From Paracoccus aestuariivivens (lineage in GTDB: Bacteria > Pseudomonadota > Alphaproteobacteria > Rhodobacterales > Rhodobacteraceae): DNA of 64,000 bases. How positions within the stretch are numbered: position 1 is the stretch's first letter; each line of letters starts with the position of its first letter. This document shows positions 26,946-35,812 of this stretch, piece by piece. A program made the translations under genes and the position numbers. Location of the stretch: assembly GCF_009711225.1 (NCBI RefSeq), contig NZ_WMIE01000001.1, positions 372,001-436,000 of the forward strand, given 5' to 3'. A model generated the notes under the pieces. That model was given only the letters and a program-made list of their open reading frames with translations, did not search any database and was not told the origin of the DNA.

Positions 26946-27533
26946 TCAGTAGACGTAGACGGGCGTTCCGACCGGAACTTGCTCGTACAGGTCCATGACG
27001 GCCTCGTTGCGCATCCGCAGGCAGCCGTTCGAAACCGCGCGACCGATCGAGCCCGGCTCGGTCGTGCCATGGATGCGGATCGAGGTGTCGTTACCCTTGG
27101 CGTCGTAAAGATACAGCGCGCGTGCGCCCAGCGGGTTGGTCGGGCCACCCGGCATACCGTCGGCCCATTTGCCATATTGCTGCGGCTTGCGCTTGATCAT
27201 CGCGGGCGTCGGAGTCCAGCTGGGCCATTCGGTCTTGCGGCCAACACTGGCGCGCCCGCGCCAGATCAGTTCGGCGGTGCCGACGGCAACACCGTAGCGG
27301 ATCGCGCGGCCCGGAGCGACGACGTGGTACAGGAAGAAGTCTTTCGAGACGACGACAATGCTGCCCACCTCGAAATCAGGGCGGATCGCCACCTCGGTCG
27401 GGGCATAGGGGTCACGCTTCGCAACCGGCTTGGCAGCAGGCGCAGCGGGCAAGTTTTTGGTTTGCGCCAGCGCCAGCGACGGCGCGGCCACCAGCGGCAG
27501 GGTAAGCATCAGCATCTGACGGCGGTTCATCAT
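26946..27533 (-). CDS. L,D-transpeptidase (YkuD family)
   Basis: The protein has 195 residues from the ATG at 27533, preceded by CAGGAA; a second ATG is the next codon. The longer frame upstream lacks support. MMNRRQMLMLTLPLVAAPSLALA is an export signal with a twin-Arg pair. The catalytic YkuD motif is IHGTTEPGSIGR followed by AVSNGCLRM, with His and Cys. These enzymes cross-link peptidoglycan 3-3 or attach lipoproteins to it. The gene immediately precedes mnmH. Confidence 0.93.
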   Translation of the reverse strand: MMNRRQMLMLTLPLVAAPSLALAQTKNLPAAPAAKPVAKRDPYAPTEVAIRPDFEVGSIVVVSKDFFLYHVVAPGRAIRYGVAVGTAELIWRGRASVGRKTEWPSWTPTPAMIKRKPQQYGKWADGMPGGPTNPLGARALYLYDAKGNDTSIRIHGTTEPGSIGRAVSNGCLRMRNEAVMDLYEQVPVGTPVYVY

Positions 27534-27923
27534 CCATTCCTGACTTCGGGCAAAGGTTGGGTTTCGGGTAACGATTCGCGGAGCCAGGATCAACTCAAAG
27601 CGCCGTGACGCGGTTGAAAGCTTGCGGAATCGTGCCTAGCTTGCATCGGGAAGGAGCCCGCAGATGTGCTGTGCGACCCAAATCACGCCAAAGCCGCGCC
27701 GTCGCGCCCATGCGCGACCCGAACATCTGTGTCGGGGCAGTGGCAATCGCGGTTGTCGCTGTCACCTTTCCGCGCGGCCACGGCTGTCCCATGCACCTGT
27801 CCTTCCTCCGGTCCGGTTGCGTGTTCCCGTAGCTGATGCGCCACAGCGCGCTCCAAGACGACCGCAAGCCCCGCCGCTCCTTGCCTGAAGCGCGTTTTCG
27901 CAATTCAGACAGGAACAGGAACC
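27534..27923. other. 390-base intergenic region between L,D-transpeptidase and copA
   Basis: The region must hold the divergent promoters of the L,D-transpeptidase and copA genes. I did not find a convincing MerR/CueR-type dyad or a CsoR palindrome. It contains overlapping short plus-strand frames with Cys residues, one of them after a strong AAGGAG at 27651-27656. The best by codon composition is listed separately. Confidence 0.4.
27710..27832 (+). CDS. possible small Cys/His/Met-containing leader peptide before copA
   Basis: A 40-codon frame reads MRDPNICVGAVAIAVVAV and ends GCPMHLSFLRSGCVFP. It has a hydrophobic helix and then potential Cu(I) ligands (HGCPMH and a later Cys). About 80% of its third codon positions are G or C, like real genes here. 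It has no good ribosome-binding site of its own. A competing frame, 27664-27888 (74 codons, starting MCCATQ), has an excellent AAGGAG site but poor codon composition. Neither belongs to a family I recognise. Confidence 0.25.
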   Translation: MRDPNICVGAVAIAVVAVTFPRGHGCPMHLSFLRSGCVFP

Positions 27924-30362
27924 ATGACAAAACATTCGAATATCCCGAACGGTGATGCACAACTGGCCATCACCGGAATGAGCTGTGCCTCATGCGTGGG
28001 TCGCGTCGAAAAGGCCCTGAAAGCCGTGCCGGGGATCAGCGCGCCCAGCGTGAACCTTGCGACCGGTCAGGCACATTTCCATCTGACCAGCCCCGACGGC
28101 ATGGCCGATGCGGTGGCCGCGCTGGAGAAAGCGGGTTATCCGGCTGCGCTACTGGAAACCCGACTTGCGATCGAGGGGATGAGCTGCGCCTCATGTGTGG
28201 GTCGCGTCGAAAAGGCGCTGTCGGCCTTGCCCGGTGTCACCTCGGCCACCGTCAACCTTGCTACCGGAGCCGCGGCGATCAGCCACTCGCCCGCGACTGC
28301 ACCGCAAGCACTGGCGGATACCGTGACCGCCAAGGGCTATCCCGCCAAGGTGATCGTCCCCGACCAGCACCACCATATGCACGATCACGGTGGCGATGCC
28401 GCCACCTTGCGCCACAATTTCTTGCTCGCGCTGGCTCTGACTATACCCGTCTTTCTGGTCGAAATGGGTGGCCATGCCTTTCCCGCGCTGCATCACTGGC
28501 TATATGCAACCATCGGCCGGACACCGCTTTGGTTCTTCGGGTTCTTGCTGACGACAGCGGTACTCGCCGGACCGGGCAAGGTCTTCTTCCGCGTCGGTAT
28601 CCCCGCCTTGCTGCGCGGCGCACCTGAAATGAACAGCCTTGTCGCGCTGGGGGCGGGTGCGGCCTGGCTATATTCGACGGTCGCGACCTTCCTGCCGCAT
28701 GTGCTGCCCCAAAGCGCGCTGCATGTCTATTTCGAGGCCGCCGCCGTCATCGTCACGCTGATCCTGATGGGCCGCTGGCTGGAGGCGCGCGCCAAAGGCC
28801 AAGCCGGAGCCGCGATCCGGCGGCTGGTCGAACTGACGCCCGATACCGCGCTTGTGGAACGTGGCGGACAAGCGGTCGAACTGCCGGTAGCCCAACTCGC
28901 AGCAGGTGACATCGTGCATCTGCGCCCCGGCGAACGGGTTGCCGTCGATGGCCTCCTGACCGTAGGCAGCGGAGCAATCGACGAATCCATGCTGACCGGA
29001 GAGCCGGTTCCAGTCACCAAATCCGCAGGGGATCCGGTCACGGGGGGCACGGTCAACGGCATGTCCGCCCTGACCTATCGCGTCACGGCCACCGGCGCGG
29101 ATACCGTACTGGCGCGCATCATCCGGCTGGTCCAGGACGCGCAGGCCAGCAAGCTGCCGGTTCAGGCAGCCGTCGACCGTATCACCGCCATCTTTGTGCC
29201 GGTTGTGATCGGGCTGGCGCTGCTTGCCTTTGCAGGTTGGTTGCTGGCGACGGGCTCGTTGGGTCAGGCGCTGGTCGCCGCGATCTCGGTCCTGATCATC
29301 GCTTGCCCCTGTGCAATGGGGTTGGCCGTGCCGGTCTCGATCATGGTCGGAACCGGACGCGGGGCCGAACTCGGGATTCTGTTCCGCCGCGGCGACGCCT
29401 TGCAGCATCTAGCGGATGCCGAGATCGTCGGCTTCGACAAGACCGGCACGCTGACCTTGGGACGCCCTACCCTGCGGGAACTGATGACGAATGGCCTGTC
29501 CAAGGACGAGGCTTTGCGCCTTGCCGCCTCGGCCGAGGCCCGCTCGGAGCATCCGCTTGCAGCGGCAATCGTCGCGGCGGCCAAGGAACGCGGGCTTGGA
29601 TTGGCCGATGCTCAGTCCGTCACGGCCAGCGTCGGGCGCGGCCTGACCGCCCGCGTTGACGGGCATGATCTGTTGATCGGCAATGCCGATGCCATGACCG
29701 AGGCCGGAATAACCCCGGATGCGACCTTGATCGACCGCGCCCGCGATTGGGCCAGCGAAGGCGCGACGCCCGTGCATCTGGCCTGTGATGGCCGGCACAT
29801 CGCAGCGATGGCTCTGGCTGATCCGCTGCGCCCCGAGGCCGCCCAAGCCATCGCCGAACTGGATGCGATGGGGCTGCAAACAGTGATGATCTCGGGGGAT
29901 GTGCAGGCCACGGCCGATGCGGTCGGGCGAAAACTGGGCATCGACCGGGTGATCGCAGGCGTTTTGCCGGAGGGCAAATTGCAGGTCATTCGTGACATGG
30001 GCAAGAATACGGTTTTTGTCGGCGACGGGATCAACGACGCCCCTGCCCTTGCGGCGGCACGAACCGGAATCGCGATCGGAACCGGCACCGATGTCGCCAT
30101 CGAATCAGCCGAAGTCGTCTTGTCCGGTGGTGATCCGCAGGGCGTTTCGCGCGCCATTCGGCTTTCGCGAGCTGTCATGCGGAACATCAGGCAGAACCTT
30201 TTCTGGGCGTTTGCCTATAATGCTGCGCTGATTCCGGTCGCGATGGGGATACTTGTGCCTTTCGGAGGGCCGCAGCTTTCCCCTATGCTTGGAGCGGGCG
30301 CCATGGCGCTTTCTTCGGTCTTCGTGGTGACAAATGCATTGAGGCTTAGACGTTTCGCATGA
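27924..30362 (+). CDS. copA: Cu(I)-exporting P1B-type ATPase CopA
   Basis: This 812-residue inner-membrane ATPase exports Cu+ from the cytoplasm. Two N-terminal heavy-metal-associated domains both begin GMSCASCVGRVEKAL. Eight helices follow, with the ion-site CPC in IIACPCAMGLAVP. It also has the phosphorylation motif DKTGTLTLGRP, TGEPVPVTK, SEHPLAAAI (HP motif) and GDGINDAPALAAAR. A Met/His run (QHHHMHDHGG) follows the second metal domain. The ATG has AGGAACAGGAA upstream. The next gene overlaps it by four bases. Confidence 0.97.
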   Translation: MTKHSNIPNGDAQLAITGMSCASCVGRVEKALKAVPGISAPSVNLATGQAHFHLTSPDGMADAVAALEKAGYPAALLETRLAIEGMSCASCVGRVEKALSALPGVTSATVNLATGAAAISHSPATAPQALADTVTAKGYPAKVIVPDQHHHMHDHGGDAATLRHNFLLALALTIPVFLVEMGGHAFPALHHWLYATIGRTPLWFFGFLLTTAVLAGPGKVFFRVGIPALLRGAPEMNSLVALGAGAAWLYSTVATFLPHVLPQSALHVYFEAAAVIVTLILMGRWLEARAKGQAGAAIRRLVELTPDTALVERGGQAVELPVAQLAAGDIVHLRPGERVAVDGLLTVGSGAIDESMLTGEPVPVTKSAGDPVTGGTVNGMSALTYRVTATGADTVLARIIRLVQDAQASKLPVQAAVDRITAIFVPVVIGLALLAFAGWLLATGSLGQALVAAISVLIIACPCAMGLAVPVSIMVGTGRGAELGILFRRGDALQHLADAEIVGFDKTGTLTLGRPTLRELMTNGLSKDEALRLAASAEARSEHPLAAAIVAAAKERGLGLADAQSVTASVGRGLTARVDGHDLLIGNADAMTEAGITPDATLIDRARDWASEGATPVHLACDGRHIAAMALADPLRPEAAQAIAELDAMGLQTVMISGDVQATADAVGRKLGIDRVIAGVLPEGKLQVIRDMGKNTVFVGDGINDAPALAAARTGIAIGTGTDVAIESAEVVLSGGDPQGVSRAIRLSRAVMRNIRQNLFWAFAYNAALIPVAMGILVPFGGPQLSPMLGAGAMALSSVFVVTNALRLRRFA

Positions 30363-31015
30363 TGCTACGTATCCTTGCCCTTCTGATCGGCCTTGGCGGC
30401 ATTCCTGCCGCCAGTTGGGCGGATCCTGTCAGGCTTCTGGTCTTTGGCGACAGCCTCACCGAGGGCTATGGTCTTGCCACCGATGACGGTCTGGTCCCGC
30501 AGCTGCAGCAATGGCTGGTCGCGCGGGGCCATGATGTCGAAGTGATCAATGACGGGGCATCAGGTCACCAGACCTCGGATGGCAAGAAACGCATCGCATC
30601 TTCGCTGGAACGGTTCTCGCCTGATGCGGTCATCGTCGAACTGGGCGGGAACGACCTGATCTCGGATGTCGATCCGAAGGTGACCGAAGCCAATCTGGAT
30701 TCGATTCTGGCGCAGGCAGGCACGGACGGCAGGCCGCTGCTTCTGGTCGGGATCGCCCGACCCGAGCGTGACCGCATCCGACGTCAGGCATGGGCCGATA
30801 TCTGGCCAAGGCTGGCGCAGAAACATGACGCCCTGCTGCTGGAAAACCTGTACGGGCCGTTCTTTGGCCTTACGAGGCGACAGCAGGCCAAGATGTTGCA
30901 ACAGGACCGCATTCACGCCTCGGCGGAAGGGATCAAGCTGATCATCGAAAGTCTTGGCCCTAAGGTCGAGGAACTGGTCCATGAGGTCGAGGCGATGAAG
31001 GTCGGTACAAACTGA
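30359..31015 (+). CDS. exported GDSL esterase/lysophospholipase (TesA-like)
   Basis: The protein has 218 residues and a signal peptide (ILALLIGLGGIPAASWA). It is an SGNH hydrolase, with block I VFGDSLTEGYGL (Ser), block III ELGGNDLI (Gly/Asn) and block V DRIHASAEG (Asp/His). Members are periplasmic arylesterases, thioesterases or lysophospholipases. It overlaps copA by four bases, which suggests co-transcription with a copper exporter. The functional reason is not apparent. Confidence 0.92.
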   Translation: MMLRILALLIGLGGIPAASWADPVRLLVFGDSLTEGYGLATDDGLVPQLQQWLVARGHDVEVINDGASGHQTSDGKKRIASSLERFSPDAVIVELGGNDLISDVDPKVTEANLDSILAQAGTDGRPLLLVGIARPERDRIRRQAWADIWPRLAQKHDALLLENLYGPFFGLTRRQQAKMLQQDRIHASAEGIKLIIESLGPKVEELVHEVEAMKVGTN

Positions 31016-31056
31016 CCAGTCACAGAGTTCACATCGCACTTGCTAGAAACGACTTC

Positions 31057-31078
31057 ACCCCGCCTTTTCGGGCAGGGT
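31057..31078. terminator. possible hairpin between tesA-like gene and rpmB
   Basis: CACCCCGCC and GGGCAGGGTG form a stem with one mismatch around TTTTC, between two convergent genes. No T-run follows on either strand, so the call is weak. Confidence 0.35.
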
Positions 31079-31136
31079 GTGGTCACTGTCATTTCCGCCG
31101 ACCGCGAATCGATCGATCAGCGGAGGCAGGAGCGGA

Positions 31137-31412
31137 TCAGGCTTTCGCCAGCTCGCGTTTGATTTTCAGCGCGCGGTCCGAAAGCTCGGCTTCGCGGGCT
31201 TTGATCAGGAACGCGTCCAGACCACCACGGTGGTCAACCGAACGCAGAGCAGCAGCCGAAATACGCAGCTGGTAGGTACGGCCGAGTTTTTCCGAGATCA
31301 GCGAGACCTCGTTCAGGTTCGGCAGAAACCGGCGGCGGGTTTTGTTATTGGCGTGGGACACGTTGTTGCCGCTCATCGGGCCCTTGCCGGTCAGTTCGCA
31401 AACGCGCGACAT
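31137..31412 (-). CDS. rpmB: 50S ribosomal protein L28
   Basis: The protein has 91 residues, starting [20 protein letters not shown], the standard L28 opening. [12 protein letters not shown] and the C-terminal [13 protein letters not shown] also fit the alphaproteobacterial form. The ATG follows AAGGAAAAAGATC. The frame stays open for 90 codons upstream but that part is leader. It is a single-gene unit with its own promoter and a leader of about 85 bases that can form two hairpins. Confidence 0.97.
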   Translation of the reverse strand: MSRVCELTGKGPMSGNNVSHANNKTRRRFLPNLNEVSLISEKLGRTYQLRISAAALRSVDHRGGLDAFLIKAREAELSDRALKIKRELAKA

Positions 31413-31737
31413 GATCTTTTTCCTTCGATTCGATCCTGCACGGGCGGTTGCCCGCAATATGAAAGGGCGCCGCGTGGCAGCGCCCGGAAATCTGTCTGCG
31501 GGGAAATACGGGTTGATTGGGGGCGCGTCAAGTCTTTTTGCCAGCGTTTCCTGAGCTGGCGCGGGGTTGAAGCAGCTTTCCCATGCGTTTTCCGACAGTT
31601 CCCCACATATAGGCCAATGCAGCAGCGGTGTGAAGACGCCGAATCCGGGCGAATCGCAGCGATCCGATGGATGACCGCCCACGAATCCCGATCACCCGCC
31701 TTGCCGAGCACCTGACCGGTAACTAGCTTCGCCTGAC
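31413..31737. other. 325-base intergenic region between rpmB and the SoxS-like gene
   Basis: It contains the rpmB promoter and leader. The leader can form CGGGC-GGTT-GCCCG (31441-31454) and a GGGCGC/GCGCCC stem (31465-31485). I see no gene in the remaining ~200 bases. Confidence 0.45.
31503..31531 (-). promoter_or_regulatory. putative promoter of rpmB
   Basis: On the minus strand TTGACG (31531-31526), a 17-base spacer and TATTTC (31508-31503) lie about 90 bases upstream of the rpmB start codon. Confidence 0.55.
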
Positions 31738-32130
31738 ATGAAACCACGTTTCGACCATATCACTCGCCGCTCACTTCTGGTCGGCATGGCAGCGACAGGC
31801 TGGACCGCAGCCGCGCAGGCCAAAGACGCAACCGCGCTGCGGTTGATGATGGTACGCCGCAAGGGCTGCGTCTACTGTGCGCAATGGGATCGCGAGATTG
31901 CTCCGATCTACGGCCAGCACCCCGAGGGGCGCGCCGCACCTTTGGTCATGCTGGACATAGACGGCCCCTATCCCGATGGATTGGCGCTGGACCGGATGCC
32001 CTGGCTGACGCCCAGCTTCATCCTGCTGAATGGCGGTATGGAAATCACCCGATACGAAGGCTATCCCGGCGCCGACCACTTCTTCCCGATGCTGGGAACG
32101 ATGTTGGCGCGGGCCCGCGCCTCTGGCTGA
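31738..32130 (+). CDS. SoxS-like exported thioredoxin-fold protein
   Basis: The protein has 130 residues with a twin-arginine-type export signal (ITRRSLLVGMAATGWTAAAQA). A short thioredoxin-like domain follows, with the CxxC in RKGCVYCAQWD. LTPSFILLNGG carries the cis-Pro region, and GYPGADHFFPMLG follows. It resembles SoxS of sulfur-oxidation clusters in Paracoccus and relatives, a periplasmic thiol-disulfide protein. No other thiosulfate-oxidation (sox) gene is nearby, so this is an orphan and the exact partner is unknown. It precedes serS by 66 bases. Confidence 0.82.
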   Translation: MKPRFDHITRRSLLVGMAATGWTAAAQAKDATALRLMMVRRKGCVYCAQWDREIAPIYGQHPEGRAAPLVMLDIDGPYPDGLALDRMPWLTPSFILLNGGMEITRYEGYPGADHFFPMLGTMLARARASG

Positions 32131-32196
32131 GGCTTTCACCCTGCGCAGGCTTGCGCTATCTGATGCCCCGTAACCAATTTGATGAACGGGGCAGCC

Positions 32197-33489
32197 ATGC
32201 ACGACATCCGCGCTATCCGCGAAAATCCCGCCGCTTTTGACGCAGCCCTCGGTCTGCGCAACATGCCGCCGGTTTCGCCCGAGATCCTGTCGCTGGACGC
32301 CGACCGCCGCTCTCGCATCACCGCCGCAGAGGCCGCTCAGGCCGAACAGAACAAGGCCAGCAAGGAAGCCGGAGTTGCCAAGGGCCGCGGCGACGATGCC
32401 GAGTTCGAACGTCTGCGCGCCTTGGTTTCGGCCAAGAAGGAAGAAGTCGCGCAGATGCAGGCCGAGGCCGCCGCGCTGGACGAGCGTCTGAACGAGATGC
32501 TGCAAGGCATCCCTAACCTGCCGATCGAAGGCGTTCCCGCCGGTGCGGACGAAAATGACAATGTCGAAATCCGCCGCTGGGGTGAGCCGCGCAGCTTCGA
32601 CTTCACGCCGCGCGAACATTACGAGATCGGTTCCGTCGTTCCCGGCATGGATTTCGAAACGGCGGCCAAGCTTTCCGGCTCGCGCTTTGTTCTGCTCAAG
32701 GGCAGCGTCGCCCGCATCCACCGCGCGCTTGGCCAGATGATGCTGGATCTGCATACCGAAGAACACGGCCTGAACGAGACATGGACTCCGGTTCTGGTCC
32801 TGTCGCGCATGATGGAGGGCACCGGACAGCTGCCGAAATTCGGTGAGGACAGCTACCAGACCCGCGAAGGCTGGTGGCTGATCCCGACGTCAGAGGTGAC
32901 GCTGACCAACACCGTTCATGGCGACCTGATCGAACAGGCATCGCTTCCGCGCCGGATGGTGGCGCATAGCCAGTGCTTCCGCTCGGAAGCGGGCAGCGCG
33001 GGGCGGGACACGTCGGGGATGCTGCGTCAGCACCAGTTCGAAAAGGTCGAGATGGTCTCGATCACCGATGCCGAAAACGGCATGGCCGAACATGCCCGCA
33101 TGACCCGCTGCGCCGAAGCCGTACTGGAACGACTGGGCCTGCCCTATCGCACCATGCTGCTGTGCGGCGGCGATATGGGCTTCGGTGCACGGATCACCCA
33201 CGATCTTGAGGTCTGGCTACCCGGCCAGAACCGTTATCGCGAGATTTCCTCGGTCAGCTATTGCGGCGACTTCCAGGCTCGCCGGATGAACGCCCGCTAC
33301 CGTCCCGAAGCCGGTGGCAAGCCCGAATTCGTCCACACGCTGAACGGCTCGGGTCTGGCGGTCGGGCGTACGCTGATCGCGGTGCTGGAAAACGGACAGC
33401 AGGCAGACGGTTCGGTCGACCTGCCCGAGGCGCTGCATCCCTATCTGGGAGGCAAAACCCGCCTTGATGCCGAGGGCCGGCTGGTCTGA
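32197..33489 (+). CDS. serS: serine--tRNA ligase
   Basis: This 430-residue class II synthetase charges tRNA-Ser. It begins [18 protein letters not shown], and the N-terminal coiled-coil arm (about residues 30-100) is rich in Ala/Glu/Gln. Class II motifs are visible: motif 2 in [20 protein letters not shown] and motif 3 near [17 protein letters not shown]. The chosen ATG at 32197 fits the family start, although the frame extends six codons further to another ATG. Confidence 0.97.
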   Translation: MHDIRAIRENPAAFDAALGLRNMPPVSPEILSLDADRRSRITAAEAAQAEQNKASKEAGVAKGRGDDAEFERLRALVSAKKEEVAQMQAEAAALDERLNEMLQGIPNLPIEGVPAGADENDNVEIRRWGEPRSFDFTPREHYEIGSVVPGMDFETAAKLSGSRFVLLKGSVARIHRALGQMMLDLHTEEHGLNETWTPVLVLSRMMEGTGQLPKFGEDSYQTREGWWLIPTSEVTLTNTVHGDLIEQASLPRRMVAHSQCFRSEAGSAGRDTSGMLRQHQFEKVEMVSITDAENGMAEHARMTRCAEAVLERLGLPYRTMLLCGGDMGFGARITHDLEVWLPGQNRYREISSVSYCGDFQARRMNARYRPEAGGKPEFVHTLNGSGLAVGRTLIAVLENGQQADGSVDLPEALHPYLGGKTRLDAEGRLV

Positions 33490-33568
33490 CGGAACGGAAC
33501 GGTGCGGAATTCTCTCTGCGCCGCCGAAAAGACCGAAACCCGGCGGGCCTGTGCCGCGTTCCGCTAGC

Positions 33569-34327
33569 ATGAGACCTGCCGGGGCTGTCATCCTTTTCAT
33601 CACCACGCTGGCGTTCATCGTCAGCACGATGGCCTATGCCCTGCGCCCCGTCGCTGCGGCGATGGTTCCTGCAGCCGACTATACATCGGGTCCGCTCATC
33701 GAAATCCAGATCCAGTTTCTGGATCTGGCCGGTCAATTCATACAACCGCGCGTCTTGGCGATGTCGGGGCTTCTGACAGTGACATGGCTTGCGCTTGGCT
33801 ACCACGCCATCCGTCAATTCGGTGCGGAACAACTGGATCGCGTCCGCGGCGAAGGTCTGGGAGACAACGCGGTCCTGATCGCGGGCCTTTTGGCCGGAGC
33901 CTCGTGGCCATGGCTGCGCGATGAACATCCGATGCCCAGCTTTCTGCTTTGCTTGCTGATGCTGGCCGGATTTCTGGGCGCGGCGTTACGCAACATGCGA
34001 TTGGCCGGAGAGTTCCGCAACAGCGCGGCGCTGGGTTTCGCGGCAGGCTGGGCGACGCTTGTGACCTGCGCCCTTTTCGCGACCTTGCTGCAATCCGAGC
34101 TGGGCGCGCCGATGACGCTGGCAACCGGAGTCGCGATCCTGATCGCGGCGCTTGCTTCGGTCAATGTGCAACTGCGGATCGGTCAGACCATCAGTTTCAG
34201 CATCGCCGTTATCTGGGGAATGATCGGGCTGGCCGCAGGGGCCGTCACCGCCGAGGCTGCGCTGGCGATGATGGCCGTTCTGGCAATTGCGGTGATTGCG
34301 GTGGCGTTGGTGCGGGTCACGACCTGA
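33569..34327 (+). CDS. conserved-looking multi-pass membrane protein
   Basis: The protein has 252 residues from the ATG at 33569 (MRPAGAVILFITTLAFIVST). An upstream extension of this frame overlaps the end of serS and looks non-coding. I count about seven hydrophobic helices with few charged residues between them. The second half is almost entirely membrane (WATLVTCALFATLL, VAILIAALASVNV, ALAMMAVLAIAVIAVALV). No family is recognised. It follows serS by 79 bases and converges on der. Confidence 0.78.
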   Translation: MRPAGAVILFITTLAFIVSTMAYALRPVAAAMVPAADYTSGPLIEIQIQFLDLAGQFIQPRVLAMSGLLTVTWLALGYHAIRQFGAEQLDRVRGEGLGDNAVLIAGLLAGASWPWLRDEHPMPSFLLCLLMLAGFLGAALRNMRLAGEFRNSAALGFAAGWATLVTCALFATLLQSELGAPMTLATGVAILIAALASVNVQLRIGQTISFSIAVIWGMIGLAAGAVTAEAALAMMAVLAIAVIAVALVRVTT

Positions 34328-34336
34328 CCCGCATTC

Positions 34337-35812
34337 TCACGCGTCCTTCGGCTTCTGCCGGACCTTGTGCTTGGACAATGCACCCGACTGGTTGATCTTG
34401 TTTGCCTTGGCCAGATAGGGGTTCTTGGTCCCCTGATCGCGGAAGGTCAGACGGATCGGCGTGCCCGGCATGTCAAAATCCGCACGCAAGCCGTTCACCA
34501 GATAACGCGCATAGCTGTCGGGAATTTTGTCGGTATGCGTCGCCATGACGACAAAGGCCGGAGGCCGCGTCTTGATCTGGGTCATATAACGCAGACGGAT
34601 GCGGCGACCACCGGGGGCTGGCGGCGGGTGCGCCTCGGTCATGGCGCCCAGCCATTGGTTCAGTCGGGCGGTCGGCACGCGGCGGTTCCAGACGTCATGC
34701 GCCTTGATGATCGCATTGTGCAAACGGTCCAGCCCCTTGCCCGTGCGAGCCGAGACAGTAACCAGCGGTGCGCCTTTCAACTGCGGAAGCAGACGCTCGA
34801 ATGCCTCGCGCAATTCGTTCAGTTTTTGCGGCTTGTCGTCTTCAAGATCCCATTTATTCGCGGCGATCACGACGGCACGGCCTTCGGTTTCGGCGAAGTC
34901 CGCGATGCGCAGATCCTGCTGCTCGAAGGGGATGCCCACATCAAGCAGCACGACGACAACCTCGGCAAAGCGCACCGCGCGCAAGCCATCGGCAACGGAA
35001 AGCTTCTCGACCTTGTCGGTGACACGCGCCTTTTTGCGCATTCCCGCCGTATCGAAGATACGGATAGGCGTACCCATGAAATCGGCACTGACACTGATCG
35101 AGTCGCGGGTGATCCCGGCCTCGGGACCGGTCAGCAGCCGGTCCTCGCCGATGATCTTGTTGATCAGCGTCGACTTGCCCGCATTCGGACGACCGATAAC
35201 GGCGATCTGCAAGGGCTTCGCGGCACTGGGACGCCAATCCTCAAGGTCTTCTGCATCATCGTCTTCGGACACGTCGACATCGGTGACGGGCGCTTGATGG
35301 ACGTTCTCGGCCTCGAACACATCTGCGAGCGGCACGAGAACGCGGTACAGATCGTCCATCCCCTCGCCATGTTCGGCGGACAGTCGCAGCGGTTCGCCCA
35401 AGCCAAGCCCGTAGGCCTCAAGCACACCGGCTTCGCCAGCGCGACCCTCGGCCTTGTTAGCGGCAAGGATGACATGCTTGGCGCGTTTGCGCAGAATATC
35501 GGCGAAGTATTCGTCCGCCGCAGTCACGCCGACGCGGGCGTCGATCACGAACAGGCAGATGTCCGCTTCATCCACGGCGCGCTCGGTCAGGCGGCGCATC
35601 CGCCCTTGCAGACTGTCATCATCGACCAGTTCCAGACCGGCCGAATCGACGACGATGAAGCGCAGGTCGCCCAACCGCCCCTGCCCCTCGCGCAGATCGC
35701 GCGTGACACCCGGCTGATCATCGACCAGCGCCAGTCGTTTACCGACGAGGCGATTGAATAGCGTGGACTTACCGACATTCGGCCGCCCGACAATGGCGAG
35801 TGTGAAGCTCAT
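34337..35812 (-). CDS. der: ribosome assembly GTPase Der (EngA)
   Basis: This 491-residue protein carries two tandem GTPase domains and a C-terminal KH-like domain, acting in 50S subunit maturation. The first G1 is [12 protein letters not shown] with DQPGVTRD and NKAEG. The second is [16 protein letters not shown] with [11 protein letters not shown] and NKWDL. An acidic linker ([16 protein letters not shown]) joins them. Its start overlaps the bamB-like stop by four bases. The yfgM-bamB-der order matches that of E. coli. Confidence 0.97.
   Translation of the reverse strand: MSFTLAIVGRPNVGKSTLFNRLVGKRLALVDDQPGVTRDLREGQGRLGDLRFIVVDSAGLELVDDDSLQGRMRRLTERAVDEADICLFVIDARVGVTAADEYFADILRKRAKHVILAANKAEGRAGEAGVLEAYGLGLGEPLRLSAEHGEGMDDLYRVLVPLADVFEAENVHQAPVTDVDVSEDDDAEDLEDWRPSAAKPLQIAVIGRPNAGKSTLINKIIGEDRLLTGPEAGITRDSISVSADFMGTPIRIFDTAGMRKKARVTDKVEKLSVADGLRAVRFAEVVVVLLDVGIPFEQQDLRIADFAETEGRAVVIAANKWDLEDDKPQKLNELREAFERLLPQLKGAPLVTVSARTGKGLDRLHNAIIKAHDVWNRRVPTARLNQWLGAMTEAHPPPAPGGRRIRLRYMTQIKTRPPAFVVMATHTDKIPDSYARYLVNGLRADFDMPGTPIRLTFRDQGTKNPYLAKANKINQSGALSKHKVRQKPKDA

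Noticed and set aside
27664..27888. 74-codon Cys/Arg-rich frame with a strong AAGGAG before copA
   Set aside because: Only about 55% of its third positions are G/C, well below real genes here, so I did not list it as a gene. It is kept as an alternative in the copA leader finding.
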